From Deinococcus planocerae (lineage in GTDB: Bacteria; Deinococcota; Deinococci; Deinococcales; Deinococcaceae): DNA of 64,000 bases. The stretch lies in NCBI RefSeq assembly GCF_002869765.1, contig NZ_PNOR01000004.1, positions 62,001 to 126,000 on the forward strand. Reading direction: 5' to 3'. The translations under genes were made by a program, and so were the position numbers. This document shows positions 35,366 through 51,582 of this stretch, piece after piece (position 1 is the stretch's first letter; each line of letters opens with the position of its first letter). Below the pieces are notes generated by a model, which was given only the letters and a program-made list of their open reading frames with translations, was not told the origin of the DNA and made no database searches.

Positions 35366-36067
35366 CTACAACCCCAGCAATCCCAGCGCCGCCGTCTGCG
35401 TGAGCCCCTGGCGGGAGGGCTCGACCACGGCGCGTTCCTGCGGGGTGGCGGTCTGCACGGTCGTGTTCAGGTCGGGGAGGCGGCCTGACCCCAGGGCCGC
35501 GGCGGCCTGGGCGAAGTCGATGTTGGGCACGCCCAGGGCGCGGTTGACGGTGCCCCGGATCACGGCGTAGCGCTCGGGGCTCAGGCCCTCGCGGGCCAGG
35601 GCGGTCGCCTGGGCCTGCCGGGCGCGTCCGATGCTGCCTCCCACGTCGCGCAGCACGCCGACGATGGTGAGGACGTTCGGCGTCTGCCCGTTCTGGATGT
35701 CGGTCCAGACGTTCTGGAGGTTCGTGAAGCTGCCACCCAGGGCCGTGCTCACGTCCTGGCGCACCCGCAGGAAGCGCTGCACCTCCGCCTGCGTGACGGG
35801 AGCGCCGACATTGCCGCCCGGCGCGGGGGTCGTGCCGGTGGAGGAGCCGTTCCCATTGCCGGGGAGGCTGGGCACCTGCACTCCCGCTGTGCCCCCCTGC
35901 GGCGTCTGGGTCTGCGTCTGCGCCGTGGGGGCCTGCCACGAGGCGAGAAAGCCCCGCACGGGCTGGATCACGAAAAACCACGCCAGAGCCCCCAGCACCC
36001 CGAGCACCAGCAGGGAGCTGCCTCCACAGCCCAGGCAGCCGCAGCCGAGTCCACGTCTTGATCTCAT
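35366..36067 (-). CDS. Hypothetical single-pass membrane protein
   Basis: Protein of 233 residues. The N-terminus is basic with a Cys/Gly cluster ('GLGCGCLGCGGS'), then a membrane helix (about residues 18-38). A Gly/Thr/Gln/Pro-rich linker (45-90) follows, then a helical domain from about 92 ('VTQAEVQRFLRVRQDVSTAL'). I do not recognise it. A TATGGT box at 36073-36078 is 5 nt before the ATG, so the mRNA is probably leaderless. Confidence 0.7.
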   Translation of the reverse strand: MRSRRGLGCGCLGCGGSSLLVLGVLGALAWFFVIQPVRGFLASWQAPTAQTQTQTPQGGTAGVQVPSLPGNGNGSSTGTTPAPGGNVGAPVTQAEVQRFLRVRQDVSTALGGSFTNLQNVWTDIQNGQTPNVLTIVGVLRDVGGSIGRARQAQATALAREGLSPERYAVIRGTVNRALGVPNIDFAQAAAALGSGRLPDLNTTVQTATPQERAVVEPSRQGLTQTAALGLLGL

Positions 36068-36072
36068 GCCCC

Positions 36073-36078
36073 ACCATA
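36073..36078 (-). promoter_or_regulatory. -10 box for a leaderless mRNA
   Basis: TATGGT on the minus strand, 5 nt before ATG 36067. Confidence 0.5.
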
Positions 36079-36139
36079 CGGGCCCCGGATGAGCGGGGTT
36101 CCCGGCAGGCCCACCGGAACGCGTTCGGCACAGGCTCGG

Positions 36140-36169
36140 TTGACAGCGGCCCGGCGGGCGCTCTTAAAT
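36140..36169 (+). promoter_or_regulatory. Promoter of the secreted hydrolase gene
   Basis: TTGACA (36140-36145) and TTAAAT (36164-36169) are 18 nt apart, the best sigma-70-type match in the window. The leader is about 120 nt. Confidence 0.6.
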
Positions 36170-36293
36170 ACAGGCGCTCATCCCATTCTCAGTGTGCGGC
36201 GTGCCGGACGGCGCGGCTTTTGTGGCGTCCCGCCGTGCCCTCCGGTCCACCTTTTCCGGTGGACGCGCCCTGCCCTCACCCTCTGGAGGTCCT

Positions 36294-37682
36294 ATGTTTG
36301 CCCGACCCACCACCACGGCGGCCCGCGCGCTCGCCGCCCTCGCCTGCGGGCTCGCGCTCGCCGCTTGCGGACAGACCACCCCGGTCGCCGAGACCCGCGC
36401 CCACGACGGGCGCACCTTCACGCCGGTCGAGGCCACCACCGCCCCCATCGCGGGGGCCACCCTCTACAAGGGGCAGCACGCGGGCATCCAGGGGCAGGCG
36501 AGCTACCTGATCGAGGTTCCCGACAACTGGAACGGCACGCTGGTCATGTACACCCACGGCTACCGCGGCACGGGCAAGGAGCTGACGGTCGATCCCCCGT
36601 CCATCCGGCAGTACCTGATTTCGCAGGGGTACGCCTGGGCGGCGAGCAGCTACTCGGCGAACTACTACGACGTGAGGGCCGGGGTGGAGGACACGAACGC
36701 GCTGGCGCTGGCCTTCGGGCAGCTCACGGGCGGGAGGTACCCGGCGCCGGGCAAGTACCTGATTATGGGCTTCTCGATGGGCGGGCACGTGGCCGGGGCC
36801 GCCGTCGAGAAGGAGACGCTCGCCACCGCGCGCAACAAGGTGAGCTACGCCGCCGCCCTGCCCATGTGCGGGGTGATGGACGAGGAGTACGAGTTCCGCT
36901 GGCTCGGCGACTACACCCTCGCCGCCGCGCAGCTCGCGGGCTTCGGGCCCCGGACCTTCCCGCAGAGCGACTACCAGACGCTGCTCCCCGACATCAAGGC
37001 GGCGCTCTTCGACAGCACCTCGGGCACGCTCTGGCAGGAGAACGCGGTGCAGGGGGCAAAGCTGCGCGAGATCGCCCGCAACCTCACGGGTGGGGACCGT
37101 CCCGTTTTCAACCTCGGGTTCCGGGTGGGCAGCCTGCAAAACGCGGTGTTCGGCACGGGCGGCTCGGACGGCACGTTGAGCGGCATCCTGAACAAGAACC
37201 TCTACGGCAACGAGGGCGTGACCTACCGCTGGACGACGGGCGACATCACCCCCGCCGAGGTCGCCTTCAACGCCTCCATCCTGCGGGTGAAGGCCGACCC
37301 GGAGGCCAACCGCGCCCGCCAAGGCGGTCTGCGCTGGCTGCCGCGCGTGAACGGCGAGTTCAGCGTGCCGGTCCTGACCCTGCACACGCTGGGCGACTTC
37401 TACGTGCCCTTCGCCCACGAGCAGAGGTACCGCCTCGCGGCGCAGGCGAGCGGCAACGGCGACCGCCTCGTCCAGCGGGCCATCCGCGCCCCCGGACACT
37501 GCGACTTCACCGGCCCGGAGATCGTCGAGGCCTTTGGCGACCTCGTGCGGTGGGAGCAGACCGGGCAAAAGCCCGCCGGGGACGACGTGCTCACCCCCGC
37601 CGTGGTCGCCGACCCGGCCTACGGCTGCCGCTTCACGCGCGGGGTGCGAGCGGGCGTCGAGGCCTGCCCCGCGACCCCCTGA
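36294..37682 (+). CDS. Alpha/beta hydrolase, predicted lipoprotein
   Basis: Secreted hydrolase of 462 residues from ATG 36294 (CTGGAGGTCC upstream). The signal peptide ends in lipobox 'LALAAC' (Cys25). The nucleophile elbow is 'IMGFSMGGHVAG', and a late 'APGHCDFTG' gives the catalytic His. The early 'TLVMYTHGYRGTG' is the oxyanion-hole strand. The substrate is unknown; an esterase or peptidase is possible. It has a consensus promoter and ends at a shared terminator. Confidence 0.82.
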   Translation: MFARPTTTAARALAALACGLALAACGQTTPVAETRAHDGRTFTPVEATTAPIAGATLYKGQHAGIQGQASYLIEVPDNWNGTLVMYTHGYRGTGKELTVDPPSIRQYLISQGYAWAASSYSANYYDVRAGVEDTNALALAFGQLTGGRYPAPGKYLIMGFSMGGHVAGAAVEKETLATARNKVSYAAALPMCGVMDEEYEFRWLGDYTLAAAQLAGFGPRTFPQSDYQTLLPDIKAALFDSTSGTLWQENAVQGAKLREIARNLTGGDRPVFNLGFRVGSLQNAVFGTGGSDGTLSGILNKNLYGNEGVTYRWTTGDITPAEVAFNASILRVKADPEANRARQGGLRWLPRVNGEFSVPVLTLHTLGDFYVPFAHEQRYRLAAQASGNGDRLVQRAIRAPGHCDFTGPEIVEAFGDLVRWEQTGQKPAGDDVLTPAVVADPAYGCRFTRGVRAGVEACPATP

Positions 37683-37702
37683 CCTACAGCGGGCCGTCGG
37701 GA

Positions 37703-37737
37703 GGACGGAGGGGCGAGCGGTTCGGGCCCCTCCGTCC
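37703..37737. terminator. Bidirectional terminator
   Basis: Perfect 12-bp stem GGACGGAGGGGC/GCCCCTCCGTCC with an 11-nt loop between two convergent genes. Confidence 0.8.
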
Positions 37738-39337
<1,600 letters not shown>

Positions 39338-39341
<4 letters not shown>

Positions 39342-39666
39342 CCGCTAACCAGTCCCATCAGGCGGTCGACCGCCTCCTCCAGCACATCCTCGGGCACACG
39401 TTCGATGGTCTCCACGCCCCGCACCCGCCAGTCCAGCGTGTAGACGTGCGAGGTGAGGATAACTCCCCGCGTCTTCAACCCGTCGGGAAGCGGCAATTCG
39501 GTGGGATAGCCCTTCGCGCGGCTGGTCACCGCCAGGCAGACCATCAGGCCGGTCACCCGGTTGTAGTGGCTGCTGCTGATCACGAGGCCCGGGCGGCGGC
39601 CTCCTTGCTCATGGCCCCGCCTGGGGTCGAAGTCGGTCCAGACGAGTTGGCCCCGTTCAGGCGTGC

Positions 39667-39673
<7 letters not shown>
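39338..39673 (-). CDS. MazF/PemK-type toxin
   Basis: Predicted ribosome-independent mRNA endonuclease, 111 residues. The family pattern is clear: 'RGQLVWTDFDPRRGHEQGGR' followed by RPGLVIS, then 'VCLAVTSRAKGYPTELPLP' and 'GVILTSHVYTLDWRVRGVE'. Its first bases overlap the antitoxin stop and its stop overlaps the ATPase start. It is thus inserted, in frame with translational coupling, in a transporter operon. The start is GTG 39673 or the adjacent GTG 39670. Confidence 0.93.
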
Positions 39674-39924
<251 letters not shown>

Positions 39925-39943
39925 CCTCCACCTCCCGTCTGAC

Positions 39944-39949
39944 AGTGTA
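39944..39949 (-). promoter_or_regulatory. Possible internal promoter of the toxin-antitoxin pair
   Basis: TACACT on the minus strand, 19 nt before the antitoxin ATG, in the only intergenic gap of the operon (39925-39961). Confidence 0.4.
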
Positions 39950-39961
39950 AGACGTTTGCGG

Positions 39962-41506
<1,545 letters not shown>

Positions 41507-41570
41507 GGTGGGGTCCTGGGGTGCGGTTGGAAGCGGGGCTGGCGGTGGAGGGGCAGGGGAGCTTGCCACG

Positions 41571-41857
41571 GGTTACCCCCACCCCCCCAGCCCCCCTACC
41601 CCCGGAGGGGGCAGGGGGGAGTGGGTGGTCGTGTCTTTCGAGACGCAAGGTCTGATCTTGTCCCCTCCCGTCTGCGTGCCCACCGTCTCGCTGCGCGAGC
41701 AGGGCGGGGCCGTGGGGGCCAGGGGCGTTCGGTCTCTGGCACTCGGAGGGCATTTGGAGAGACGTTTTGAAAAGAGCGAAAGCCATAGCTTCTTTTGCTC
41801 CTCCACCTTGACTCGTGGAGCCGTGCAGCAGCGGGGGAGGCTGGGAGGGGGTGAACC
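41571..41857. repeat. ~290-bp dispersed element, copy 2 (family A)
   Basis: Homologous over its length to 7351-7648 in the same orientation. The terminal inverted repeats are GGTTACCCCC at the left and GGGGGTGAACC at the right. The G-quadruplex motif is at 41576-41603 (runs of 5, 7, 6 and 5 C). It fills most of the gap 41507-41878 between the GNAT stop and the permease start, and no gene is visible inside. Confidence 0.8.
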
Positions 41858-41878
41858 GCAACCGCCCCCCAGCGCCCC

Positions 41879-42628
41879 TCAACCCTCTGTGCGCCCCCGC
41901 CAGAAGCGTGGCGTCGCCGTCGCGGGCAGCAGCGCAATCTCCGGCCCCCCCGCACGCTCGGCGAGCCCGGCGGCCTCTCGGGCGGCCCGTTTCTGGCCCA
42001 GCCACGCGCCCCAGTATGCCCGCATCGTTGCGGCCACGAGGTCGGTCGCCACCGTGTCGCTTGTGCCGAGGGGGTGAAAGAGCAGGTCGAGGTCGGTCAG
42101 CGGGCCGCCGTCCGGGCCGCCCACGGGTTGCCAGTAGGCCACGTCCACGGTGCGCAGGCCCAGGGCGTGCAGGGCGCGGCGGCGGTCGCGGGGGTCCACG
42201 CCCGTGCGGGCCTCGGCCTCGCGGTCCGCGGGGTCTTGCCGATCCGGGAACACGCTGTCGGCGAAGATACCCGGCAGGTGGTGCGCGCGCACTTCCCCCA
42301 GGGTCGCCCCGTGCAGGGCGCGGCCCACGCCCCGGCCCCGCGCCTCCCGCGCCACGGCCAGGAAGGAGTTGAAGCCCGCCTCCGGCAGCAGGTGGAAGAC
42401 CGTGCCGCCCAGCACGGCGCCCGCGGCGTCCTCGGCGACGAGGATGCGGTCGCGCCGCTCGCCCCGGCCCTCCCCCGCGACGAGGTGGGGAAAGACCCCG
42501 GGCGGGATGAGCATGTCGGGGGCGTAGTAGCTCTCCTCCTGAATACGCCCGAAGGCCTCCAGCGCCGGGTCGTGGGGGTCGGTGACGCGGCGGACGGTCA
42601 CGGCGGAGGGGGTCGTGGTCGAGGTCAT
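41879..42628 (-). CDS. GNAT family N-acetyltransferase
   Basis: Acetyl-CoA-dependent acetyltransferase, 249 residues from ATG 42628. The TACGTT box at 42636-42641 is 7 nt upstream, which argues against the longer frame to 42700. The acetyl-CoA motif is '[20 protein letters not shown]'. The C-terminal ~100 residues go beyond a single GNAT domain ('[16 protein letters not shown]'). The substrate is unknown. It is divergent from glnS. Confidence 0.85.
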   Translation of the reverse strand: MTSTTTPSAVTVRRVTDPHDPALEAFGRIQEESYYAPDMLIPPGVFPHLVAGEGRGERRDRILVAEDAAGAVLGGTVFHLLPEAGFNSFLAVAREARGRGVGRALHGATLGEVRAHHLPGIFADSVFPDRQDPADREAEARTGVDPRDRRRALHALGLRTVDVAYWQPVGGPDGGPLTDLDLLFHPLGTSDTVATDLVAATMRAYWGAWLGQKRAAREAAGLAERAGGPEIALLPATATPRFWRGRTEG

Positions 42629-42635
42629 GCCCGGC

Positions 42636-42641
42636 AACGTA
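42636..42641 (-). promoter_or_regulatory. -10 box for the leaderless GNAT gene
   Basis: TACGTT on the minus strand, 7 nt before ATG 42628. Confidence 0.5.
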
Positions 42642-42686
42642 GCGCCGAGGGGGCCGGGGCAACCGTGACGGGCGGGGACCGGGCGG

Positions 42687-42692
42687 TATCCT
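42687..42692 (+). promoter_or_regulatory. -10 box for leaderless glnS
   Basis: TATCCT, 7 nt before ATG 42700. GTGACG at 42665-42670, 16 nt upstream of it, is a possible -35. Confidence 0.55.
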
Positions 42693-42699
42693 GGCACCA

Positions 42700-45114
<2,415 letters not shown>

Positions 45115-45122
45115 AGAGCTCA

Positions 45123-45578
45123 TCAGTCGTCCTGCCGCAGCTCCGCGTAGGCCAGCGCGGCGACGAGGGCCAGCAGCAGGGGCCGGGCGTCGCCCTCCAG
45201 GGCCGCGTCCGCCCCGACGTGCCGCCCGCCCAGCCTTCCGCGCACCCCATCCCCGGTCACGGCGAGGTCCACGTCGAAACCCAAAAGGCCCCCCCAGCGC
45301 CCGGTGACGCGGCCTGAGCCGGAGGTCAGCGTCAGGTCCACGCTCATGAACCTCCCGCCGACCCGCGCGACGAGGGTGTGACCCCTCAGGGTCGCCCGCA
45401 CGTCGGTTCCGATGAGGTGGCCTCCCACACGCCCGGTCACCCGCTTCCCCTCCACCCTCAGCGTGAGGTCCTTGCCACTCGCGCCACCGAGGCGCCCGGT
45501 CAGGTGGTCCGGCCCGCCGCTCAGCCTCAGGCCGGAACGCCGCCCGAGGCCGTGAAGGTGACCTGTGAGGTCGGGCAT
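45123..45578 (-). CDS. Repeat protein with GRxGG modules
   Basis: Uncharacterised protein of 151 residues. A short module recurs about every 18-20 residues with the core G-R-[LVW]-G-G ('TGRLGGASG', 'TGRVGGHLIG', 'ARVGGRFM', 'TGRWGGLLG', 'GRLGGRHVG'), separated by alternating beta-like strands. This suggests a small beta-solenoid or beta-barrel. There is no signal peptide. It is convergent with glnS, ending 8 nt away. A CACACT box lies 7 nt before the ATG. Confidence 0.65.
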   Translation of the reverse strand: MPDLTGHLHGLGRRSGLRLSGGPDHLTGRLGGASGKDLTLRVEGKRVTGRVGGHLIGTDVRATLRGHTLVARVGGRFMSVDLTLTSGSGRVTGRWGGLLGFDVDLAVTGDGVRGRLGGRHVGADAALEGDARPLLLALVAALAYAELRQDD

Positions 45579-45697
45579 GGAAGCCAGTGTGCCTCAGAGG
45601 AGGCGGGGCGGCAGCCCCCGCCCCGCCCTCCCGACCCGCAACCGGAGTTGGTATTCCTCTCATCCCGAGCTGTCTACCCAACCACAGACTGGGACGC

Positions 45698-46270
45698 ATG
45701 AAACATCTGCTTTTCCCGACGGTGGCCCAGGCCGACGCCTTCGTGCAAGAACTCCAGTCCCGCGGGGTCATCCAGCCCGAGGTGGGGCAGACCTCGCTCA
45801 ACCGCAGCGGAGGGATGAGCGGCGGCATGAACAGCACGGGCGGCATGTCCACGACGACCACGACCACGGTGCAAGAAGGCGGCACCCAGTACGTCGAGGG
45901 CGGCGTGGCCGAGGACGCGGGCGACGGCGCGATCAAGGGCACGGGCGTCGGCGCGGCGGTGGGCACGGTCGCGGGCGCCATCGCCACGGTGGCGACGGGC
46001 GGCCTTGCGGCGGTCCCGGTGATCCTGGGCATGGCCGCCCTCGGCTCGGGCGTGGGTGCCGGAGTGGGCGCGGTGGGCGGCGCGGCGGGCTCGGACGACA
46101 CGGCGGGCACGACCCGCGGCTACCAGAGCAGCTACGACATCAGCGATGATCAGCACGACCGCCTCAGCAGCGGCACGTCCTCGGGTGGCCGGGCCATCGC
46201 CGTGGACGACTCCGTTCCCGCCGACATCGTGGCGGAAGTGGCGGCGCGGCACGGCGGGCAGTTCGTCTAA
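45698..46270 (+). CDS. Low-complexity glycine-zipper protein
   Basis: Protein of 190 residues. Residues 1-30 ('MKHLLFPTVAQADAFVQELQ') look like the N-terminal fold of general stress protein 17M-like proteins. A Gly/Ser/Met/Thr stretch follows, including six Thr in a row. A long glycine-zipper hydrophobic segment (about 80-135) with repeated GxxxG is next. The end 'VPADIVAEVAARHGGQFV' is compact. A stress or envelope role is plausible but not shown. A strong terminator follows. Confidence 0.75.
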   Translation: MKHLLFPTVAQADAFVQELQSRGVIQPEVGQTSLNRSGGMSGGMNSTGGMSTTTTTTVQEGGTQYVEGGVAEDAGDGAIKGTGVGAAVGTVAGAIATVATGGLAAVPVILGMAALGSGVGAGVGAVGGAAGSDDTAGTTRGYQSSYDISDDQHDRLSSGTSSGGRAIAVDDSVPADIVAEVAARHGGQFV

Positions 46271-46285
46271 ACCGCTGAGCAAAAG

Positions 46286-46324
46286 GGGGAGGCAGAGCGT
46301 GAGGTTCTGCCTCCCCTGCCTTTT
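46286..46324 (+). terminator. Rho-independent terminator
   Basis: An 11-bp stem GGGGAGGCAGA/TCTGCCTCCCC with an 8-nt loop, followed by TGCC and TTTT. Confidence 0.85.
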
Positions 46325-46528
46325 GCCGGAGACGAGCCGCCGCCAACAGGCCGCCCCCTCCGCCAATTCACCCAGTCGGTCGCCCCGCCATCCGGCGCAT
46401 GTGGGGCGACCGGCCCCTTTCTACCCTGAAGGCGCAGGAAATCCAGCCCGGAGGTGTCCCCGTGTCCCGAAGAACCTCGCCCGCGTCCGCCCGACCCCTT
46501 GCCTTCTCCCCGATTCTTCGAGGTTCTG

Positions 46529-47335
46529 ATGGACATGCTCCCCGGCCTGGAGCGTTCCTTCGCGCGGCTTGATCAGCGCGTCCGGGTCGCCCCGGCCCTT
46601 CCCGAGCGAGGGTTTCTCCGAACCGTCGCCTTTGCCATCGATGTAGCGAGTGACCGACAGGGTGAGCACTTCCTGGTGCGGCTGCCGCCCGACCCACCCG
46701 AACTGAGCGTGCTGGACGTGCGCCCGGAGTTGGGACAACTGCTGCTGCTCGCCCGTGCGGAGGAACGCAAGGACAAGTTCCTGTGTGGCCTCGACGAACG
46801 GCACCTCTTCACCGCCGCCGTGCCCGGCGCGGGCGTGCGCGACGTGATCACCGCCATGCGGGCGCTCAAGCCCGCCGCCGTCCGCACGCATGAGGAGCGG
46901 CTGGGGGTGCGTTCCCGTGACCGCTTGCGCCGCCACAACCCCGCCTCGTGGCGACAGGGCGAGTGGTTTTTCGTGCCTGTCCCCGACCTCGTGGTGCCCG
47001 CCGAGCGCATCCGACACGACGAACCCCTCTCGCGGGGTCCCCGCAGCAAGCCGCACCGCTGCGCGCAGGCCGCCCGGCTGGGCGGGGAGGTCGTGTACGT
47101 GTCGCGCCGCCACCGCAGCCCCCTCACCCCTGCCCAGCACGCGCGCCTGCTCGACCGCAACCCGCGCGCCCGCACCTGGGCCTGGGAGACGAGGGTCCGT
47201 GACCCGGAACTCTACGTGCGCGGGGAGGTCCGCCACCCTGACCACGCGACCCTGCGCCTGCCCGGCTGGCACCGCGTCCTGATGAACACCGAGAACGAGG
47301 CGCCCGGTGCCCGCTTCGTGGCGTTCCTGGACTGA
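46529..47335 (+). CDS. Uncharacterised conserved protein
   Basis: Protein of 268 residues from ATG 46529; a second ATG lies two codons later and the ribosome-binding site is weak. It is rich in Arg and His. Striking segments are 'RSKPHRCAQAARLGGEVVYV' and 'HPDHATLRLPGWHRVLMNTE' near the C-terminus, followed by a terminal VAFLD. They read as well conserved and could hold metal or catalytic residues, but I cannot name the family with confidence. It stands alone between two terminators. Confidence 0.7.
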   Translation: MDMLPGLERSFARLDQRVRVAPALPERGFLRTVAFAIDVASDRQGEHFLVRLPPDPPELSVLDVRPELGQLLLLARAEERKDKFLCGLDERHLFTAAVPGAGVRDVITAMRALKPAAVRTHEERLGVRSRDRLRRHNPASWRQGEWFFVPVPDLVVPAERIRHDEPLSRGPRSKPHRCAQAARLGGEVVYVSRRHRSPLTPAQHARLLDRNPRARTWAWETRVRDPELYVRGEVRHPDHATLRLPGWHRVLMNTENEAPGARFVAFLD

Positions 47336-47356
47336 CCCGCCGGGCCCACACCTGAA

Positions 47357-47388
47357 AGCGGGGCAGCGGAGTAAATCGCTGCCCCGCT
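47357..47388. terminator. Bidirectional terminator hairpin
   Basis: Perfect 12-bp stem AGCGGGGCAGCG/CGCTGCCCCGCT with an 8-nt A/T-rich loop between convergent genes. There is no long T-run. Confidence 0.6.
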
Positions 47389-47405
47389 CCCTCTCGTCCC
47401 CTGCG

Positions 47406-48806
47406 TCAATTCAGCATCCGCCCGCCGCTCTGCCCCATCAGGGCGGCGGCTTTTTTCAGGTGGTCTTGCAGGGTGCCGTGCCAGTCGTCGCTTTCGGGGG
47501 TGTGCTCCAGCGCCTGCTGGGCGTGGGCGTAGGCGGCGGCGGGGTCCTTGAAGCCCTGCTGGGCCATCACGTCGGCGGCCATCTGGTGCCCGGTGATCCA
47601 GTCGCGGCTGTCGGGCGCGGCCTCGCGCACCACCCGCTCGTAGTGCTCCAGCGCGTCGTCGAGGTGGTAGTAGTCGAGCGCCACGCTGCCCAGCACCAGG
47701 CTCGCGGGCACCACCGCCCCCTGCGCCAGCGCCTGCTCGGCGGTCTGCTGCGCCTCCTGAAGCCGCCCCAGCCGGTAGTCGCACTCGGCGAGGTCGGCGA
47801 GCACCTCCGGCTGGTAGGGATAGTCGGGGTCGGCGAGCACGGCCTCCAACTTCTCGCGCGCCTCCACGGGTCGGTCGAGATCGAGCAGGGCCACCCCCAG
47901 CTCGTGCAGCGCGTAGGGGCGGTCGGCCTCGGTGGCGGCGCCGAGCGCGCCCTCGAAATGGGTCAGGGCCTTCTCGTGCTGGCCGAGGTGGGTCATGACC
48001 TGTCCCCACACCAGCGCCACCCCGTAGCTGGGGTCCCCGTGCTCGCGCTCCAGGCGGTCGGCCTCGCGGATCGCCTCCAGCGCGGCCTCCGGCTTGCCCA
48101 GGGCGAGGAGGGCCTGAGCGCTCAGATAATGCCAGGTGGCGAGGTTCAGGCCCTCCTCGGGGTCGCGGCCCGTGTAGAGGGGGCGGGCCTGTTCGAGGGC
48201 CGCATTCGCCTCCGCCGCGTGCCCGAGTTGCAGCAGGGTCGCCGCGCCCTCCTGGAGCATGATCGCGCGGTTGAGACCAAAAGCGTGGTGCGCCGCCTCC
48301 GCGTACAGGTGCGCGGCCTCCTGAAGGTGCCCGAGCTGTTCCTCGCAGTCGGCCTGCCAGCTCCGCAGCCGCCAGCGCAGGTGGGGCGGCAACTCCGAGA
48401 GCGGCAGGTGGATATGCTGCGCCTCCGCGGGCCGCTCGGCGAGGGCCAGGGCACTCAGGGCGTGGAAGCGGGCGAGAGGGTCACTGGCCTCACGCACGGG
48501 CGCGGCGGGCAGGGTGGCGTCCGGGCCCCGCGAGCGGGCGTCGAGTTCGGCGCTCAGGGCGAGGTAGAGGGGGTCCCCCCGAAGCGAGGGGTCGAGGGTG
48601 CGCGCCTCCCGCAGCGCCGCGCCGACCTCGGCGGTGGCGGCGTCGCCGTACAGGGCGTGGACGCTGGCAAGGTAGAGAGCGATGCGGGCGCGCTCGGGTT
48701 TGCGGGCCTCACTCATGGCGCTTTCGAGCACGTCGAAGGCCGTCTCGTAATCGCCCCCCGCAAGCGCCGCGCAGGCCTGCTGCCAGGTGGTGGGCACGTC
48801 GATCAT
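47406..48806 (-). CDS. Tetratricopeptide repeat protein
   Basis: Protein of 466 residues from ATG 48806 (GTG 48809 directly before it is an alternative). At least eight TPR-like helical pairs span most of the length, for example '[20 protein letters not shown]' and '[20 protein letters not shown]'. There is no signal peptide or membrane helix. TPR proteins act as scaffolds; the partner is unknown. A TATTCT box at 48815-48820 lies 8 nt before the ATG. Confidence 0.88.
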   Translation of the reverse strand: MIDVPTTWQQACAALAGGDYETAFDVLESAMSEARKPERARIALYLASVHALYGDAATAEVGAALREARTLDPSLRGDPLYLALSAELDARSRGPDATLPAAPVREASDPLARFHALSALALAERPAEAQHIHLPLSELPPHLRWRLRSWQADCEEQLGHLQEAAHLYAEAAHHAFGLNRAIMLQEGAATLLQLGHAAEANAALEQARPLYTGRDPEEGLNLATWHYLSAQALLALGKPEAALEAIREADRLEREHGDPSYGVALVWGQVMTHLGQHEKALTHFEGALGAATEADRPYALHELGVALLDLDRPVEAREKLEAVLADPDYPYQPEVLADLAECDYRLGRLQEAQQTAEQALAQGAVVPASLVLGSVALDYYHLDDALEHYERVVREAAPDSRDWITGHQMAADVMAQQGFKDPAAAYAHAQQALEHTPESDDWHGTLQDHLKKAAALMGQSGGRMLN

Positions 48807-48814
48807 CACCCCTC

Positions 48815-48820
48815 AGAATA
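48815..48820 (-). promoter_or_regulatory. -10 box for the leaderless TPR gene
   Basis: TATTCT on the minus strand, 8 nt before ATG 48806. The rest of the 320-bp gap up to ftsH holds only the ftsH promoter. Confidence 0.5.
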
Positions 48821-49069
48821 GCGCGGAGAAGGGGAAGAGTCGGGTTCGTCCGTACGAAGGCGGATACAGACGAGCCGCCCTGCTCCCCCGCAACGTCGCG
48901 GGACGGCACGGCAGCTCCCCTCTCCTGCCGCCTCCGCTCCTCACCGCCCCCGGCCCCTTTTGCCGTGCTGGCGCCGCTCGCCAGCCCCCCGCGGGCGCCT
49001 CCCCGTCAGGGTTTGGGGACGCTAAAGCCCAGGTGTGACGGCGGATACGCACACGCATCTTGAGTCTGG

Positions 49070-49075
49070 TACACT
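49070..49075 (+). promoter_or_regulatory. -10 box of ftsH
   Basis: TACACT, followed by a leader of about 50 nt with GGAGGA at 49121-49126. Confidence 0.5.
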
Positions 49076-49132
49076 CAACTTCAGCGGGGCGTCCTTTGCG
49101 TCCCATCGTTTCCCTTTTCCGGAGGATTCCTC

Positions 49133-50992
<1,860 letters not shown>

Positions 50993-51013
50993 GCACAGCC
51001 CGAAAGACGATAA

Positions 51014-51038
51014 CCCCCGCCGAGATGCGGGGGTTTTT
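51014..51038 (+). terminator. Terminator after ftsH
   Basis: CCCCCGC/GCGGGGG stem with a 6-nt loop and five T. Confidence 0.9.
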
Positions 51039-51055
51039 GCTGTGGCCCGGTGTGG

Positions 51056-51574
51056 TCAGGGTTTCCAGAGGTTCGGCAGGTAGAACAACAGGTCGAGCGA
51101 GGGCGGCCTGATGCCCTGCGTGCGCAGGAGCGCCACAATTTGCGCGGTGTGCCGGACCTCGTGCAGCATGACGTGCCACAGCAGACCGCCCAGCCGGAAG
51201 TGTTCCTCGGGCGCGTCTTCCACCCCGCGCTCCAGCTCGACGTCCGTCAGCGTAGAGAGGTAGGCCAGCGTGCTTTGTTCCACCGCCCGCCAGTAGTCCA
51301 GCAACTCCGCCAGCGGAAACCCCGCGTAGACGGGGCCGTCCCCGGCGGCTTTGATGGCCGGAAAAACGTCCTCCACGGGCACGTCTCGCAGGATCGTGTA
51401 GTGAATCCAGCCGTCCTCCACCGCTGCCGTGTGCGCCACCAGGTCCTTGATACAGCGGAAGCGTTCACCGTCCAGCAGCGGGCGCGACAGCACCTCGTCC
51501 GGGACGCCCTCCAGCGCCGCCCACAGGTCCCGGCGGGCACGAACGAGGTAGGCGTAGGTCTCGGGGATGTTCAT
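51056..51574 (-). CDS. DinB family protein
   Basis: Four-helix-bundle protein of the DinB/YfiT superfamily, 172 residues from ATG 51574. These often bind a divalent metal with three His and act in thiol transfer or unknown reactions. Candidate ligands are His in 'LVAHTAAVEDGWIHY' and in 'HVMLHEVRHTAQIVALLRTQ'. It is 8 nt downstream of a second DinB-family gene, so the pair forms an operon and may result from duplication. Confidence 0.88.
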   Translation of the reverse strand: MNIPETYAYLVRARRDLWAALEGVPDEVLSRPLLDGERFRCIKDLVAHTAAVEDGWIHYTILRDVPVEDVFPAIKAAGDGPVYAGFPLAELLDYWRAVEQSTLAYLSTLTDVELERGVEDAPEEHFRLGGLLWHVMLHEVRHTAQIVALLRTQGIRPPSLDLLFYLPNLWKP

Positions 51575-51582
51575 TCGCTCTC

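Noticed and set aside
41507..41570. A TPP riboswitch before the thiamine-type permease
   Set aside because: I looked for the conserved CTGAGA and ACCTGAT-type cores on the minus strand and found neither; only about 60 nt separate the start from the repeat element.
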